A stretch of 46,480 nucleotides of DNA from Bradyrhizobium sp. CCH5-F6 (GCF_001556045.1 NZ_LSIC01000056.1:1-46480); one strand, 5' to 3'. Counted from the first letter of the stretch, positions 7,609 through 15,981 are shown. Numbers and translations: made by a program. The notes: generated from the letters alone by a model not told the origin.

Positions 7609-8283
7609 TCAGGTGAGCTGGTCGATCCACGCCGCCAGCGTGTCGAGCACTTCCGTCAGCGCCTCGTCGTTGCTACGGCCGGACTTTTTCAAGACCGCGA
7701 AGGAGTGATCGCCGCCTTCGATCTCATGTAGCGTCGCCTTCGGCCCGAGCGTCGCGATCACCGGCTTGAGATGGCCGAGATCGGCAAGCCCGTCGCGCGT
7801 GCCTTGCAGGAACAGCATGGGAATGGCGATGCCGGTGAGGTGTTCTGCGCGCTCGGATGAGGGCTTCTTCGCGGCATGCAAGGGAAAGCCGAGGAAGGAG
7901 AGGCCTTTGACAGCGGGCAGCGGGGCCTTCGACTGCGCCTGCGACGTCATGCGCCCGCCGAACGACTTTCCACCGGCAACGAGCTTCAATCCCGGGCACA
8001 GCCGCGCCGCCTCCTCCACCGCCGCGCGGATGGCGGCGTGCGCGACCGCCGGCTGGTCTGGACGCCCCAGCTTCTTCTCCATGTACGGAAAATTGAAGCG
8101 GAGCGTCGCGATGCCGCGCTCCGCGAGGCCTGCCGCGACCTTCTCCATGAAGGAATGCCGCATGTCCGCGCCGGCTCCATGCGCCAGCACGTAGCAGGCG
8201 CGCGCATGGTCCGGCTGCGTCAGCACTGCCGAGACCGTGCCGATGCGCTCGATGTCGAGCTTGAGCTCGCGCGTCTCGACCAA
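7609..8283 (-). CDS. Alpha/beta hydrolase of the KANL3/Tex30-like family
   Basis: 224 residues. Features in order: VLAHGAGADMRHSFM (oxyanion loop His-Gly), LRFNFPYMEKK, the nucleophile elbow GGKSFGGRM (Ser near residue 110), PMLFLQGTRDGLADL carrying the likely catalytic Asp, and EGGDHSFAVLKKSG with the catalytic His. This is the pattern of KANL3/Tex30 or dienelactone-hydrolase-like proteins, cytosolic serine hydrolases of mostly unknown substrate. No ATG fits; the best start is TTG at 8283, so the exact N-terminus is uncertain. It stops three bases after the convergent reductase. The next gene on the same strand ends 115 bases upstream, so a shared transcript with the acyl-CoA ligase is possible. 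Confidence 0.8.
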   Translation of the reverse strand: MVETRELKLDIERIGTVSAVLTQPDHARACYVLAHGAGADMRHSFMEKVAAGLAERGIATLRFNFPYMEKKLGRPDQPAVAHAAIRAAVEEAARLCPGLKLVAGGKSFGGRMTSQAQSKAPLPAVKGLSFLGFPLHAAKKPSSERAEHLTGIAIPMLFLQGTRDGLADLGHLKPVIATLGPKATLHEIEGGDHSFAVLKKSGRSNDEALTEVLDTLAAWIDQLT

Positions 8284-8398
8284 GGCTGAATGTTCCCGAA
8301 TGGATCGGGGCCAATGCTACCTGCGCGACCGCGATCTGAAAACACGAAACTTCGCGCGCTCGTCGCGGGCGTGTGCACCTCGATGCGAGCGGAAGCCG

Positions 8399-9955
8399 TC
8401 AGCTGACCCTGCGTTCCCGCCCCTCCCAGAACGGCCTGCGCAGCTCGCGCTTCAGCACCTTGCCGGCGCCGGACAGCGGCAGCGGCGTCTCGGTGATCTC
8501 GATGCTGCGCGGGCACTTATAGCCGGCAATCAACGTCTTCGTGAACTCGATCAGCTCGCCGGTCGAAACCTCCACACCGCTGCGTCTGACCACGACGGCA
8601 TGGACCTGCTCTCCCCATTGTTCATTGGGGATCCCGATGACGGCGCATTGCAGCACCGACGGATGCTGCGCCAGCGCGTTCTCGACCTCGACCGAGTATA
8701 CGTTCTCGCCGCCCGAGATGATCATGTCCTTGACGCGGTCGACGACATAGATGAACCCGTCCTCGTCCATGTAGCCGCCATCGCCCGTGTGCATCCAGCC
8801 GTCGACGACGGCGCGCGCGGTCTCCTCCGGCCGTTCCCAATAGCCCATCATCACGGTATCGCCGCGCACGACGATTTCGCCGACGGACCCTGCCGGCACC
8901 GGCCGGTCGTTCTCGTCGACGATTCGGACCTCGCAGCCGAGCGTAGCACGGCCGGCACCGCGATGACGTCCCTTCCGGCGCCCCTCCCCGACATGCTCGC
9001 CGGCATGCAGCAGTGTCGCGATCGGCGACAATTCGGTCATGCCATAAGCCTGCGTGAAGCGCACATGCGGCAGCGCGCGCGCGGCACGGTCGAGCACCGC
9101 CTCGCTGATCGGCGAGGCCCCATAGATGATGTGCTTGAGCGACGACAGGTCGTAGTTTCCGATCGCGGGGTGATCGACGAACATCTGGATCATCGTAGGC
9201 ACCAGCAGAACGTCGGTGACGCGCTCGCTCTGCATCGCAGCCATCACGCCTTCGGGCGTGAAGCCCTGAACGATCACGTTCGTGCCGCCGGAGAGCAGCA
9301 GCGAATACATCGCAGCGCCGTTGGCGAGGTGGAACATCGGCGCCGCATGCAGATAGGTCGTGCTCGCCGGAAACAGTCCTTCGCCGAGAGCGTTGAGCGC
9401 ATTCGCCATCAGGTTCTGGTGGCTGAGCATCACGCCCTTGGAACGCCCGGTGGTTCCGCCGGTGTAGAAGATGCCGGCGAGATCGTCGCCCTTGCGCATG
9501 GCATCGGCAACCGCAGCACTGCCGGCCACCAGATCCTCATAGCTCTCCATGCCAGCCGGCACCTCGCCGTCGTCGGCATAGATCAGCTTCAACCCCGGAA
9601 TGGCGCCGGCGAGCTGCGCGCCGACCTGGGCGAAGGCCTTGTCGACCAGCAGAACGGAGGCACGGCAGTCGCGCAGCGCATCCTCGTTTTCAGGGGCGCT
9701 CCAGCGGATATTGAGCGGCACGATTACGCCGCCCGCCCAGCCGGTCGCGAGGTAAAGCTCGAGATAGCGGTCCGAGTTGAAGGACAGCACGGCGACACGA
9801 TCACCGTCTTTGACGCCGCGCGAGCGCAGGCCGCCGGCCAGCCTGGCAACGCGCTCCCCGACTTCGCCCCAGTTGCGGCGCCGCTGGCCATAGACGGTGG
9901 CGAGCCCGTTCGGGTTGATCTGCAGCGCGCGCCGTAGCCCGTGCGTGATGTTCAT
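8399..9955 (-). CDS. AMP-forming acyl-CoA ligase (long/medium-chain type)
   Basis: 518 residues of the ANL superfamily. The P-loop is FYTGGTTGRSKGVMLSH, followed by the A5 motif YGMTELSP, the A8 hinge WMHTGDGGYMDEDGFIY with RVKDMIISGGENVYSVEVE, and the catalytic lysine segment LSGAGKVLKREL near the C-terminus. It activates a carboxylic acid with ATP and CoA in the cytoplasm. Its ATG overlaps the TetR regulator stop by four bases (ATGA), so the two are co-translated. Divergent genes encode a thiolase, hydratases, an SDR and an acyl-CoA dehydrogenase, which together with this ligase make a complete beta-oxidation cycle; the ligase is the likely entry step. Acid substrate not determinable from sequence. 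Confidence 0.92.
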   Translation of the reverse strand: MNITHGLRRALQINPNGLATVYGQRRRNWGEVGERVARLAGGLRSRGVKDGDRVAVLSFNSDRYLELYLATGWAGGVIVPLNIRWSAPENEDALRDCRASVLLVDKAFAQVGAQLAGAIPGLKLIYADDGEVPAGMESYEDLVAGSAAVADAMRKGDDLAGIFYTGGTTGRSKGVMLSHQNLMANALNALGEGLFPASTTYLHAAPMFHLANGAAMYSLLLSGGTNVIVQGFTPEGVMAAMQSERVTDVLLVPTMIQMFVDHPAIGNYDLSSLKHIIYGASPISEAVLDRAARALPHVRFTQAYGMTELSPIATLLHAGEHVGEGRRKGRHRGAGRATLGCEVRIVDENDRPVPAGSVGEIVVRGDTVMMGYWERPEETARAVVDGWMHTGDGGYMDEDGFIYVVDRVKDMIISGGENVYSVEVENALAQHPSVLQCAVIGIPNEQWGEQVHAVVVRRSGVEVSTGELIEFTKTLIAGYKCPRSIEITETPLPLSGAGKVLKRELRRPFWEGRERRVS

Positions 9956-10722
9956 CGCGTTCCTCCTCCTGTGCGCTTCTTCCCTGTTGTCTTGCGTCCT
10001 GAGTTGCGCCCTTGCGGCGCCCTCGGCGTCTTCTTTGTCATCTGCGGCCTGCCCTCGGTCGCCAGACCTTCGGTCAGCCGAACCGTGAACTCGTCGGCGA
10101 TCGCGGTCGGCGACAGTTCGCCGTCACGGCGATACCAGTGGCCGATCCAGTTGAGCGAGCCCGCGATCGCGAACGCCGCAAGCTTGGGGTCGCAAGGCCT
10201 GATCGAACCGTCGTCGATGCCGCCGGAGATGTACTTTCGGAAGGTGGCGTCGATACGCTTCTTGGCGGCGCGCGCGACACCGGCGTTCCGCTCGGTCAGG
10301 TCGCGCAGGTCGAAACGCACGAGGCTCGCGCCGAAATCGGTCGCCATCAGCCCGGCATAGGCGTGCACCAGCTTGCGCAGCTTGGCGAGACCCGAACCAC
10401 CGCCGGCGTTGATCTCCGTGATCACGCTGTCGACGAGCTCGGCGCCCATCGACCAGCATTCGAACAGGATTTCGTCCTTGCCCCGGAAATAGTTGTACAG
10501 CGCGGGCTTAGTGATGTTCAGCCGATCGGCGACCTCGTTCAGGGTCACGCGATGATAGCCCTGCTCCAGGAAGAGCTGCACGGCGGCGCGCAACACCGCC
10601 TCGCGCTTTTCGTCGCGGGCGCGGCGCCGGCTCTCGAACGGCAGCCAGGGCGAAGGCGCCGGCGAGGGCGGCGGAATGGACGGCGCTGAAGCCATGCTCG
10701 ATCGGTTGACTCTGGTGGGCAT
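9952..10722 (-). CDS. TetR-family transcriptional regulator of the acyl-CoA island
   Basis: 256 residues. A Pro/Ser-rich N-terminus (PSIPPPSPAPSPW) precedes the TetR helix-turn-helix at about 35-85, with AAVQLFLEQGYHRVTLNEVADRLNITKPALYNYFRGKDEIL split across helices 1-4. The C-terminal ligand domain is followed by a basic tail (RNSGRKTTGKKRTGG). It is co-translated with the acyl-CoA ligase (ATGA overlap) and divergent from the thiolase operon. The perfect palindrome at 10734-10747 lies between the arms and is the likely binding site; acyl-CoA is the usual inducer of regulators placed like this. ATG 10722 and ATG 10695 are both possible; the latter would leave the putative rightward promoter free of coding sequence. 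The family is certain. Confidence 0.9.
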   Translation of the reverse strand: MPTRVNRSSMASAPSIPPPSPAPSPWLPFESRRRARDEKREAVLRAAVQLFLEQGYHRVTLNEVADRLNITKPALYNYFRGKDEILFECWSMGAELVDSVITEINAGGGSGLAKLRKLVHAYAGLMATDFGASLVRFDLRDLTERNAGVARAAKKRIDATFRKYISGGIDDGSIRPCDPKLAAFAIAGSLNWIGHWYRRDGELSPTAIADEFTVRLTEGLATEGRPQMTKKTPRAPQGRNSGRKTTGKKRTGGGTR

Positions 10723-10766
10723 CGGGCGATATGTTACCCATGGGTAAGAAAAAGTCCAATGGGTAA
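10706..10766 (+). promoter_or_regulatory. Promoter with TetR operator palindrome TTACCCATGGGTAA
   Basis: A perfect 14-bp palindrome lies at 10734-10747. A second half-site ATGGGTAA is at 10759-10766, 25 bases after the first ATGGGTAA half. A possible rightward promoter is TTGACT (10706-10711), 18 bases, TATGTT (10730-10735), whose -10 touches the palindrome. GGAGGA just before the thiolase ATG at 10784 is the ribosome site. The location between the TetR and thiolase operons makes this the likely TetR operator; binding itself is inference. Confidence 0.65.
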
Positions 10767-10783
10767 TTTATTCGGAGGAAGCG

Positions 10784-11965
10784 ATGTCTGACGTCATCGT
10801 CGCAGGGGTCGGCATGATCCCCTTCGCCAAGCCGGGCGCCAGCGCGCCCTATCACGAGATGGGGACGGAGGCGGCCAGGCTCGCACTCGCCGACGCAGGC
10901 CTCGGCTACGAGACGGTCCAGCAGGCCTATGTCGGATACGTCTACGGCGATTCCACCTGCGGGCAGCGCGCGCTCTACCATGTCGGAATGACCGGCATCC
11001 CCATCGTCAACGTCAATAACAACTGCTCGACCGGCTCGACCGCGCTGTTCTTGGCGCGGCAGATGATCGCGAGCGGCGCGCTCGATTGCGTTCTGGCGGT
11101 CGGCTTCGAGCAGATGAAGCCGGGCGCCCTCGGCAGCGTCTATACCGATCGCCCGAGCGCTTTCGAAGAATTCGACGCGGCTGCGGACCGGCTGATCGAC
11201 GCTCCCGGCATCCCGCTGGCGCTGCGCTATTTCGGCGGCGCCGGGCTCAGCCACATGAAGAAATACGGCACCCCGCTCGACGCCTTCGCCAAGGTGCGCG
11301 CCAAGGCGAGCCGTCATGCCAGGAACAATCCGCTCGCCCTCTTCCGCAAGGAGATCTCGGCGGATGACGTGATGAACGACCAGGTGATCTGGCCGGGGGT
11401 GATGACGCGCCTGATGGCGTGCCCGCCGACCTGCGGCGGCGCCGCCGCGGTACTGGTATCCGAACGATTTGCGGACAAGCATGGCATCGGCAAGCAGGTG
11501 CGCATCGCGGCGCAGGCCATGACCACCGACACACCCTCCACCTTCAAGGCCGGCGACATGATGCAACTGGTCGGCTACGACATGGCCAAGGAGGCGGCAA
11601 GCCAGGTTTACGAAAGCGCCGGCATCGGCCCTCGCGATCTCGACGTCGTCGAGTTGCACGACTGCTTCGCCCACAACGAGCTCATCAGCTACGAGGCCCT
11701 CGGGCTCTGCGACGAAGGAGAAGCCGGCAAGTTCATCAATGACGGCGACAACACCTATGGCGGCCGGATCGTGACCAATCCGTCCGGCGGTTTGCTGTCG
11801 AAAGGACATCCGCTCGGCGCCACCGGGCTTGCGCAGTGCTACGAGCTGACACGGCAATTGCGCGGCACCGCAGGCCCCACGCAGGTTGAGGGGGCGAAGA
11901 TCGCGCTCCAGCACAATCTCGGCCTTGGCGGCGCCTGCGTCGTCACCCTCTACCAGCGGCACTGA
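10784..11965 (+). CDS. SCP2/SCPx-type thiolase (lipid-transfer thiolase)
   Basis: 393 residues. The acylatable cysteine is Cys81 in NNNCSTGSTALFLA; HDCF (292-295), His342 in SKGHPLGATG and Cys385 in LGGACVVTL complete the SCP2-thiolase active site. All are present, so it should be a functional thiolase cleaving a 3-ketoacyl-CoA, not one of the degenerate SCP2-thiolase-like aldolase subunits (such as Ltp2), and no DUF35 partner is seen. It opens the five-gene rightward operon (thiolase, two MaoC-like proteins, SDR, acyl-CoA dehydrogenase) behind a TetR-type operator. A good GGAGGA ribosome site precedes the ATG. SCP2-type thiolases often act on branched or steroid-like acyl chains, which is a hint rather than proof for the substrate. 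Confidence 0.93.
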   Translation: MSDVIVAGVGMIPFAKPGASAPYHEMGTEAARLALADAGLGYETVQQAYVGYVYGDSTCGQRALYHVGMTGIPIVNVNNNCSTGSTALFLARQMIASGALDCVLAVGFEQMKPGALGSVYTDRPSAFEEFDAAADRLIDAPGIPLALRYFGGAGLSHMKKYGTPLDAFAKVRAKASRHARNNPLALFRKEISADDVMNDQVIWPGVMTRLMACPPTCGGAAAVLVSERFADKHGIGKQVRIAAQAMTTDTPSTFKAGDMMQLVGYDMAKEAASQVYESAGIGPRDLDVVELHDCFAHNELISYEALGLCDEGEAGKFINDGDNTYGGRIVTNPSGGLLSKGHPLGATGLAQCYELTRQLRGTAGPTQVEGAKIALQHNLGLGGACVVTLYQRH

Positions 11966-11973
11966 TCTACGCC

Positions 11974-12429
11974 ATGGTCGATCAGTCCGCCGTAGGCCGC
12001 TGCTTCACGCCCGTCACCGCCCGCGTGGAGCCGGGTCGCCTTCGCTACTTCCTCAATACGCTGGGTGAGCAGAACAAGGTCTACCGCGACGCGGAGGCGG
12101 CGCGGGCGGCCGGATTCACCGGCGTGCCGGTACCGCCGACCTATTTGTTCTGCCTGGAGATGATGGACGTCGACGACCCCTTCGAAATGTTCACCGCGCT
12201 CGGCATCGACCTCGCCCGCGTGCTGCATGGCGAGCAGAGCTTCGTCTATCACGCACCGGTTCTGGTCGGCGACACCCTGACGTTTCGGCCGTGCGTGACC
12301 AGCGTGACGGACAAGAAGGGCGGCGCGATGACGCTGATCGGCATCCGGTGCGAGGTGACCAACCAGGACGGCGTGCATGTCGCCGATACCGCGCGTACCA
12401 TCGTCGTCCGCAACGAGGTTGCGTCATGA
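11974..12429 (+). CDS. FAS1-like/MaoC N-terminal-type hotdog protein (non-catalytic half?)
   Basis: 151 residues with a single hotdog fold of the FAS1-like dehydratase (MaoC_dehydrat_N) type, for example RFLNTLGEQNKVY-like YFLNTLGEQNKVYRD, AAGFTGVPVPPTYLF and GEQSFVYHAPVLVGDTLTF. The Asp-x4-His hydratase pair is absent; that pair is in the next gene. In family members such as ChsH1/ChsH2, one subunit of this kind combines with a MaoC subunit to make a hydratase with a larger substrate pocket. It starts eight bases after the thiolase stop and overlaps the next gene by four bases (ATGA), supporting a 1:1 complex. I infer a role in hydrating 2-enoyl-CoA. Confidence 0.83.
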   Translation: MVDQSAVGRCFTPVTARVEPGRLRYFLNTLGEQNKVYRDAEAARAAGFTGVPVPPTYLFCLEMMDVDDPFEMFTALGIDLARVLHGEQSFVYHAPVLVGDTLTFRPCVTSVTDKKGGAMTLIGIRCEVTNQDGVHVADTARTIVVRNEVAS

Positions 12430-12836
12430 CGGCATCCGCAGACATCAAGGCCGGCGACCGCATCGTCCATAAGGTCTTTCCGCCGATCACCCGCCACACG
12501 CTCGCGCTCTACTGCGGTGCATCGGGCGATCATAATCCAATCCACGTCGACATCGACTTCGCCAAGTCGGCCGGATTTCCTGACGTGTTCGCCCACGGCA
12601 TGCTGGTGATGGCCTGTCTCGGGCAGGCGCTCACGGATGCGGTGCCGCCATCGAAGCTTCGCGGTTTCTCGACCCGGTTCGTCGCCATCACCCAGCTCGG
12701 CGCCAAGCTGACATGCGAAGGCACCGTGACCGAGCTCTTTGCCGAAAATGGCGAGCGTCGCGCAAGGCTGGCGCTCACCACCAGGGACGATCGCGGCGAG
12801 GTCAAGCTCGAAGGCAGCGCCGTCATCGCGCTCTGA
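12426..12836 (+). CDS. MaoC-like (R)-enoyl-CoA hydratase (catalytic half)
   Basis: 136 residues, a single hotdog domain. The hydratase-2 signature is intact: YCGASGDHNPIHVD with catalytic Asp35 and His40, then AGFPDVFAHGMLVM. The enzyme adds water to trans-2-enoyl-CoA to give a 3-hydroxyacyl-CoA, with the adjacent FAS1-like protein as probable partner. The ATG at 12426 overlaps the previous stop (ATGA), and the SDR that would oxidise the hydroxyl follows 21 bases later. MaoC enzymes normally give the R-hydroxy isomer; the SDR is consistent with that stereochemistry. Family certain, partnership inferred. Confidence 0.88.
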   Translation: MTASADIKAGDRIVHKVFPPITRHTLALYCGASGDHNPIHVDIDFAKSAGFPDVFAHGMLVMACLGQALTDAVPPSKLRGFSTRFVAITQLGAKLTCEGTVTELFAENGERRARLALTTRDDRGEVKLEGSAVIAL

Positions 12837-12857
12837 CAGCAAAGAGGATTCATTGAA

Positions 12858-13685
12858 ATGGCAAAACTGCAGGGAAAAGTCGCGCTCGTCACCGGCTCGG
12901 GCCGCGGCATCGGGCGTGCGATCGCACTCAAGCTCGCGCGCGAGGGCGCCAGGGTCGTCGTCAATGACCTCGATGCCGAGCCTGGCGATGCCGTGGTCGC
13001 AGAGATCAAGGCGCTCGGCGCCGACGCCGTCGCCGTGAACGGCAGCGTCTCGGAAGCGGGTTTCGCCGACCGCTTTGTCGGCGCCGCGCTGGACAAGTTC
13101 GGCGGGCTCGACATCATCGTCAACAATGCCGGCTACACTTGGGACTCCACCATCCAGAAGATGACGGACGAGCAGTTTCAGGCCATGCTCGACGTCCATC
13201 TCGTCGCGCCGTTCCGGATCCTGCGCGCGGCCGCCGAGCCGATTCGCGTCTTCGCCCGGAAGGAGGCCGAGGAGGGGCGCGAGGTGTTCCGCAAGGTCGT
13301 GAACATCTCCTCCATCGCCGGCCTCTACGGCAATGCCGGACAGGCCAGCTATTCCTCGGCCAAGGCCTCGCTGGTCGGGTTGACCCGGACCATGTGCAAG
13401 GAGTGGGGCCGCTACAAGGTCAACGTCAATTGCGTCGCCTTCGGGCTCATCAACACCCGTCTGACCCAGCCGATCGAGGCGCAGCAGAAGACCATCGACG
13501 TCGCCGGCCGCGACATCAAGGTGGGCGTGCAGCCCCACATGCTGGATGCCATGTCGCGCATGATCCCGCTCGGCCGCGGCGGCACGCCGGAAGAGGCGGC
13601 CGACGCCGTCTATCTGTTCTGCAGTCCGGAATCCAACTATATCAGCGGCCAGGTGGTCGTCGCCGGCGGCGGCCTGATTGTCTGA
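12858..13685 (+). CDS. Short-chain dehydrogenase/reductase (3-hydroxyacyl-CoA type)
   Basis: 275 residues of classical SDR. The cofactor loop is TGSGRGIGRAIA, the NNAG motif is VNNAGYTWD, and the catalytic Ser and Tyr-x3-Lys are in NISSIAGLYG and ASYSSAK. The C-terminus YISGQVVVAGGGLIV is typical of FabG-like proteins. The dinucleotide preference is probably NAD(H), judged by the acidic Asp in VVVNDLD after the second strand. In this operon its likely job is oxidation of the 3-hydroxyacyl-CoA made by the MaoC pair before thiolysis. It is about 25-30 residues longer than FabG, with extra sequence near ARKEAEEGREVF between the substrate helices. The ribosome site AAAGAGG precedes the ATG. Confidence 0.88.
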   Translation: MAKLQGKVALVTGSGRGIGRAIALKLAREGARVVVNDLDAEPGDAVVAEIKALGADAVAVNGSVSEAGFADRFVGAALDKFGGLDIIVNNAGYTWDSTIQKMTDEQFQAMLDVHLVAPFRILRAAAEPIRVFARKEAEEGREVFRKVVNISSIAGLYGNAGQASYSSAKASLVGLTRTMCKEWGRYKVNVNCVAFGLINTRLTQPIEAQQKTIDVAGRDIKVGVQPHMLDAMSRMIPLGRGGTPEEAADAVYLFCSPESNYISGQVVVAGGGLIV

Positions 13686-13698
13686 GAACGAGGCACCG

Positions 13699-14844
13699 AT
13701 GCATTATCGATCGTCATGGATGACCGAAGAGCTGGACACGTTTCGCGACCAGTTCCGGAAATATCTCGCCAAGGATCTGGCGCCGCACGCCGAGAAATGG
13801 CGCGAGCAGAAGATGGTCGACCGCTTTGCCTGGCGGGGGCTCGGCGAGATGGGCGCGCTGCTGGCGAGCGTGCCGGAGGAATATGGAGGCCTCGGCGCGA
13901 CCTTCGCCTATGACGCCGCGGTGCTGGACGATCTCGAAAGCACCGTGCCGGAACTGACGACCGGCGTCTCCGTGCACAGCGCCATCGTGGCCCACTACAT
14001 CCTCAATTACGGCTCGGAAGAGCAGAAGAAGCGCTGGCTGCCGAAGATGGCCTCGGGCGAGATGGTCGGCGCCATCGCCATGACCGAGCCCGGCACCGGC
14101 TCGGACCTGCAGGCCGTCAAGACCACGGCGAAGAAGCAGGGCAATTCCTACGTCATCAACGGCCAGAAGACCTTCATCACCAACGGCCAGGCCGCCGATC
14201 TCGTCATCGTGGTCGCGCGCACCGGCGATGCCGGCGCCAAGGGTATTTCGCTGATCGTGGTCGAGACCGCGGGCGCGGATGGTTACAAGCGCGGGCGTAA
14301 CCTCGACAAGATCGGACTGCATGCGTCCGATACGTCGGAGCTGTTCTTCGACAACGTGACGGTGCCGCCGGAGAACCTGCTCGGCAAGGAGGAGGGCCAG
14401 GGCTTCGTCCAGCTGATGCAGCAATTGCCGCAGGAGCGCCTCGCGCTCGCAGTCGGCGCCGTCGCCTCGATGGAGCGCGCGGTCAAGCTCACCACCGACT
14501 ACACCAAGGAGCGGAAGGCGTTCGGCAAGCCGCTGATGGATTTCCAGAACACCGCCTTCACGCTGGCCGAGCGCAAGACCGAGGCGATGATCGCGCGCGT
14601 CTTCGTCGACTGGTGCATCGAGCGCCTGGTCGCCGGCGACCTCGACACCGTCACGGCGTCGATGGCGAAATACTGGTGCTCGGAGAAGCAGGTCGAGACC
14701 GCCGACGAATGCCTGCAGCTGTTCGGCGGCTACGGCTACATGCAGGAATATCCGATCTCGCGCATCTTCATCGATTCCCGCATCCAGAAGATCTATGGCG
14801 GCACCAACGAGATCATGAAGCTCTTGATCGCCAGATCCTTGTAG
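13699..14844 (+). CDS. Acyl-CoA dehydrogenase
   Basis: 381 residues, the normal length for soluble acyl-CoA dehydrogenases. The FAD-binding segment is AIAMTEPGTGSDLQAVKT, followed by INGQKTFITNGQAADL. The catalytic glutamate is in IYGGTNEIMKLLIARSL at the C-terminus, and QLFGGYGYMQEYPI is the family's late signature. It introduces the 2,3 double bond in an acyl-CoA, passing electrons to ETF. It is the last gene of the acyl-CoA operon, starting 13 bases after the SDR stop. I chose ATG 13699, which has GAGG at a good distance, rather than a TTG at 13678 overlapping the SDR. Long-chain-type features suggest a medium or long acyl substrate. Confidence 0.92.
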   Translation: MHYRSSWMTEELDTFRDQFRKYLAKDLAPHAEKWREQKMVDRFAWRGLGEMGALLASVPEEYGGLGATFAYDAAVLDDLESTVPELTTGVSVHSAIVAHYILNYGSEEQKKRWLPKMASGEMVGAIAMTEPGTGSDLQAVKTTAKKQGNSYVINGQKTFITNGQAADLVIVVARTGDAGAKGISLIVVETAGADGYKRGRNLDKIGLHASDTSELFFDNVTVPPENLLGKEEGQGFVQLMQQLPQERLALAVGAVASMERAVKLTTDYTKERKAFGKPLMDFQNTAFTLAERKTEAMIARVFVDWCIERLVAGDLDTVTASMAKYWCSEKQVETADECLQLFGGYGYMQEYPISRIFIDSRIQKIYGGTNEIMKLLIARSL

Positions 14845-14860
14845 ATCAGGTCGCTGTAGG

Positions 14861-15841
14861 TCATCGCGCACGCCAGTCGCGCGGCCGGCAGCCGAAGCGC
14901 TGCTTGAAGCGCCGGGTGAAGTGGGAGAGGTCCGAGAAGCCCCAGTCGAACGCGATGGCGCCGATCGCACGGTCCGCCATCGCGGGATCGCCGAGATCCC
15001 TGGCGATGCCATCGAGCCGATGTTCGATGACGTAATCGGTGAAGCTGGAGCCCGATCGTGCCAGCAGCTTGTGCACGTAGCGCTCGCTGATGCCGACGGC
15101 CTCGGCGACATCGGCGACCGCAAGACCGGGCTCGCGGAGCCGCCGGTGAATGGCACGCTTCAGCGCCAGCGTGGTTGCGTCGGCAAGACTTTCGGACTCC
15201 GCAGCGCCTGCCCGGCTGCGCCGCAACAGGCTCACGGCGACCAGCTCGATCAGCGCGCGGAACAGCCGCACGCCCTCGTCCTCGCTCATCCGCATCGCGC
15301 CGCCGCTGAGCGTGCGCGCGGTCTCGACGATGAGATGGCCGACGAAGGGATCGTCGGAGACGCGCGCCGCAGCGACGTCGAACGAAGCCGGCAGCCGTTC
15401 GCGCAGGGCCTCTGCCGGCACCCAGAACGAGGCGACCTGCAATTGCGGACCCCGATCGTGCAGGAGCGCAAACCGCCGATCGCTGTCGAAGATGCCGACC
15501 TGTCCGGGTGACAGGCTGATCTCGCGATCAGCTTGCTGGATGCGACAACGACCGGCCAGCTTCAAATTGAGGTAGAAGCAACTGCGGTTGGATGCCGCGA
15601 TGTCGGCCGCAGAGCGCCGCACCACATGCTCGGGAAAGCTGACGCGGTTGATCGCGGCATCGCCGAGCCGGACGTGCTCGACGCTGGCAGGAAAGCCCGC
15701 TGCGGCCGCCGGCTCCGGCGTCAGATTCATGAAGGCCTGGCAGATCGCCTCGCGGTAGTAGGCGAATTGCTCGTCCGGCCGCACGCCCGCAGTATTCCAG
15801 GCCGATTGACGTGACGGAACGGCGCGCTCGATCTGCTGCAT
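14861..15841 (-). CDS. AraC-family transcriptional regulator
   Basis: 326 residues. The N-terminal part (about 20-200) is an AraC-binding-like domain of the NphR/FeaR kind (FAYYREAICQAFMNLTP, VRRSAADIAASNRSCFYLNLK, REISLSPGQVGIFDSD). The C-terminal part carries two helix-turn-helix motifs: VADVAEAVGISERYVHKLLA and AIAFDWGFSDLSHFTRRFKQRFG. Regulators of this architecture usually activate catabolic genes in response to small aromatic or amine compounds. It is divergent from an alpha/beta hydrolase across 140 bases, the natural target. I placed the start at ATG 15841; earlier codons are Arg/Cys-rich and unlike the family. Inducer unknown. Confidence 0.88.
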   Translation of the reverse strand: MQQIERAVPSRQSAWNTAGVRPDEQFAYYREAICQAFMNLTPEPAAAAGFPASVEHVRLGDAAINRVSFPEHVVRRSAADIAASNRSCFYLNLKLAGRCRIQQADREISLSPGQVGIFDSDRRFALLHDRGPQLQVASFWVPAEALRERLPASFDVAAARVSDDPFVGHLIVETARTLSGGAMRMSEDEGVRLFRALIELVAVSLLRRSRAGAAESESLADATTLALKRAIHRRLREPGLAVADVAEAVGISERYVHKLLARSGSSFTDYVIEHRLDGIARDLGDPAMADRAIGAIAFDWGFSDLSHFTRRFKQRFGCRPRDWRAR

Positions 15842-15981
15842 CGGTTCACTCCGAGACCAATCCGGTTCACTTCCAGCCAAGCGGCAAATCAGTCGCCGGT
15901 CCACAATCGACGCGCGGCAGCACCGCACCGGCCACAGCGGCGCGGCGTCAATCTAACCACATCCTCGGGAGGAGCCACAAC

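Noticed and set aside
8237..9937. 566-residue plus-strand frame opposite the acyl-CoA ligase
   Set aside because: Antisense shadow with repetitive Arg/His/Asp content; the ligase on the other strand has every expected motif.
10784..11965. SCP2-type thiolase as an Ltp2-like aldolase subunit
   Set aside because: The acylatable Cys81, His342 and Cys385 are all present and no DUF35 partner gene is adjacent, so ordinary thiolase activity is more likely.
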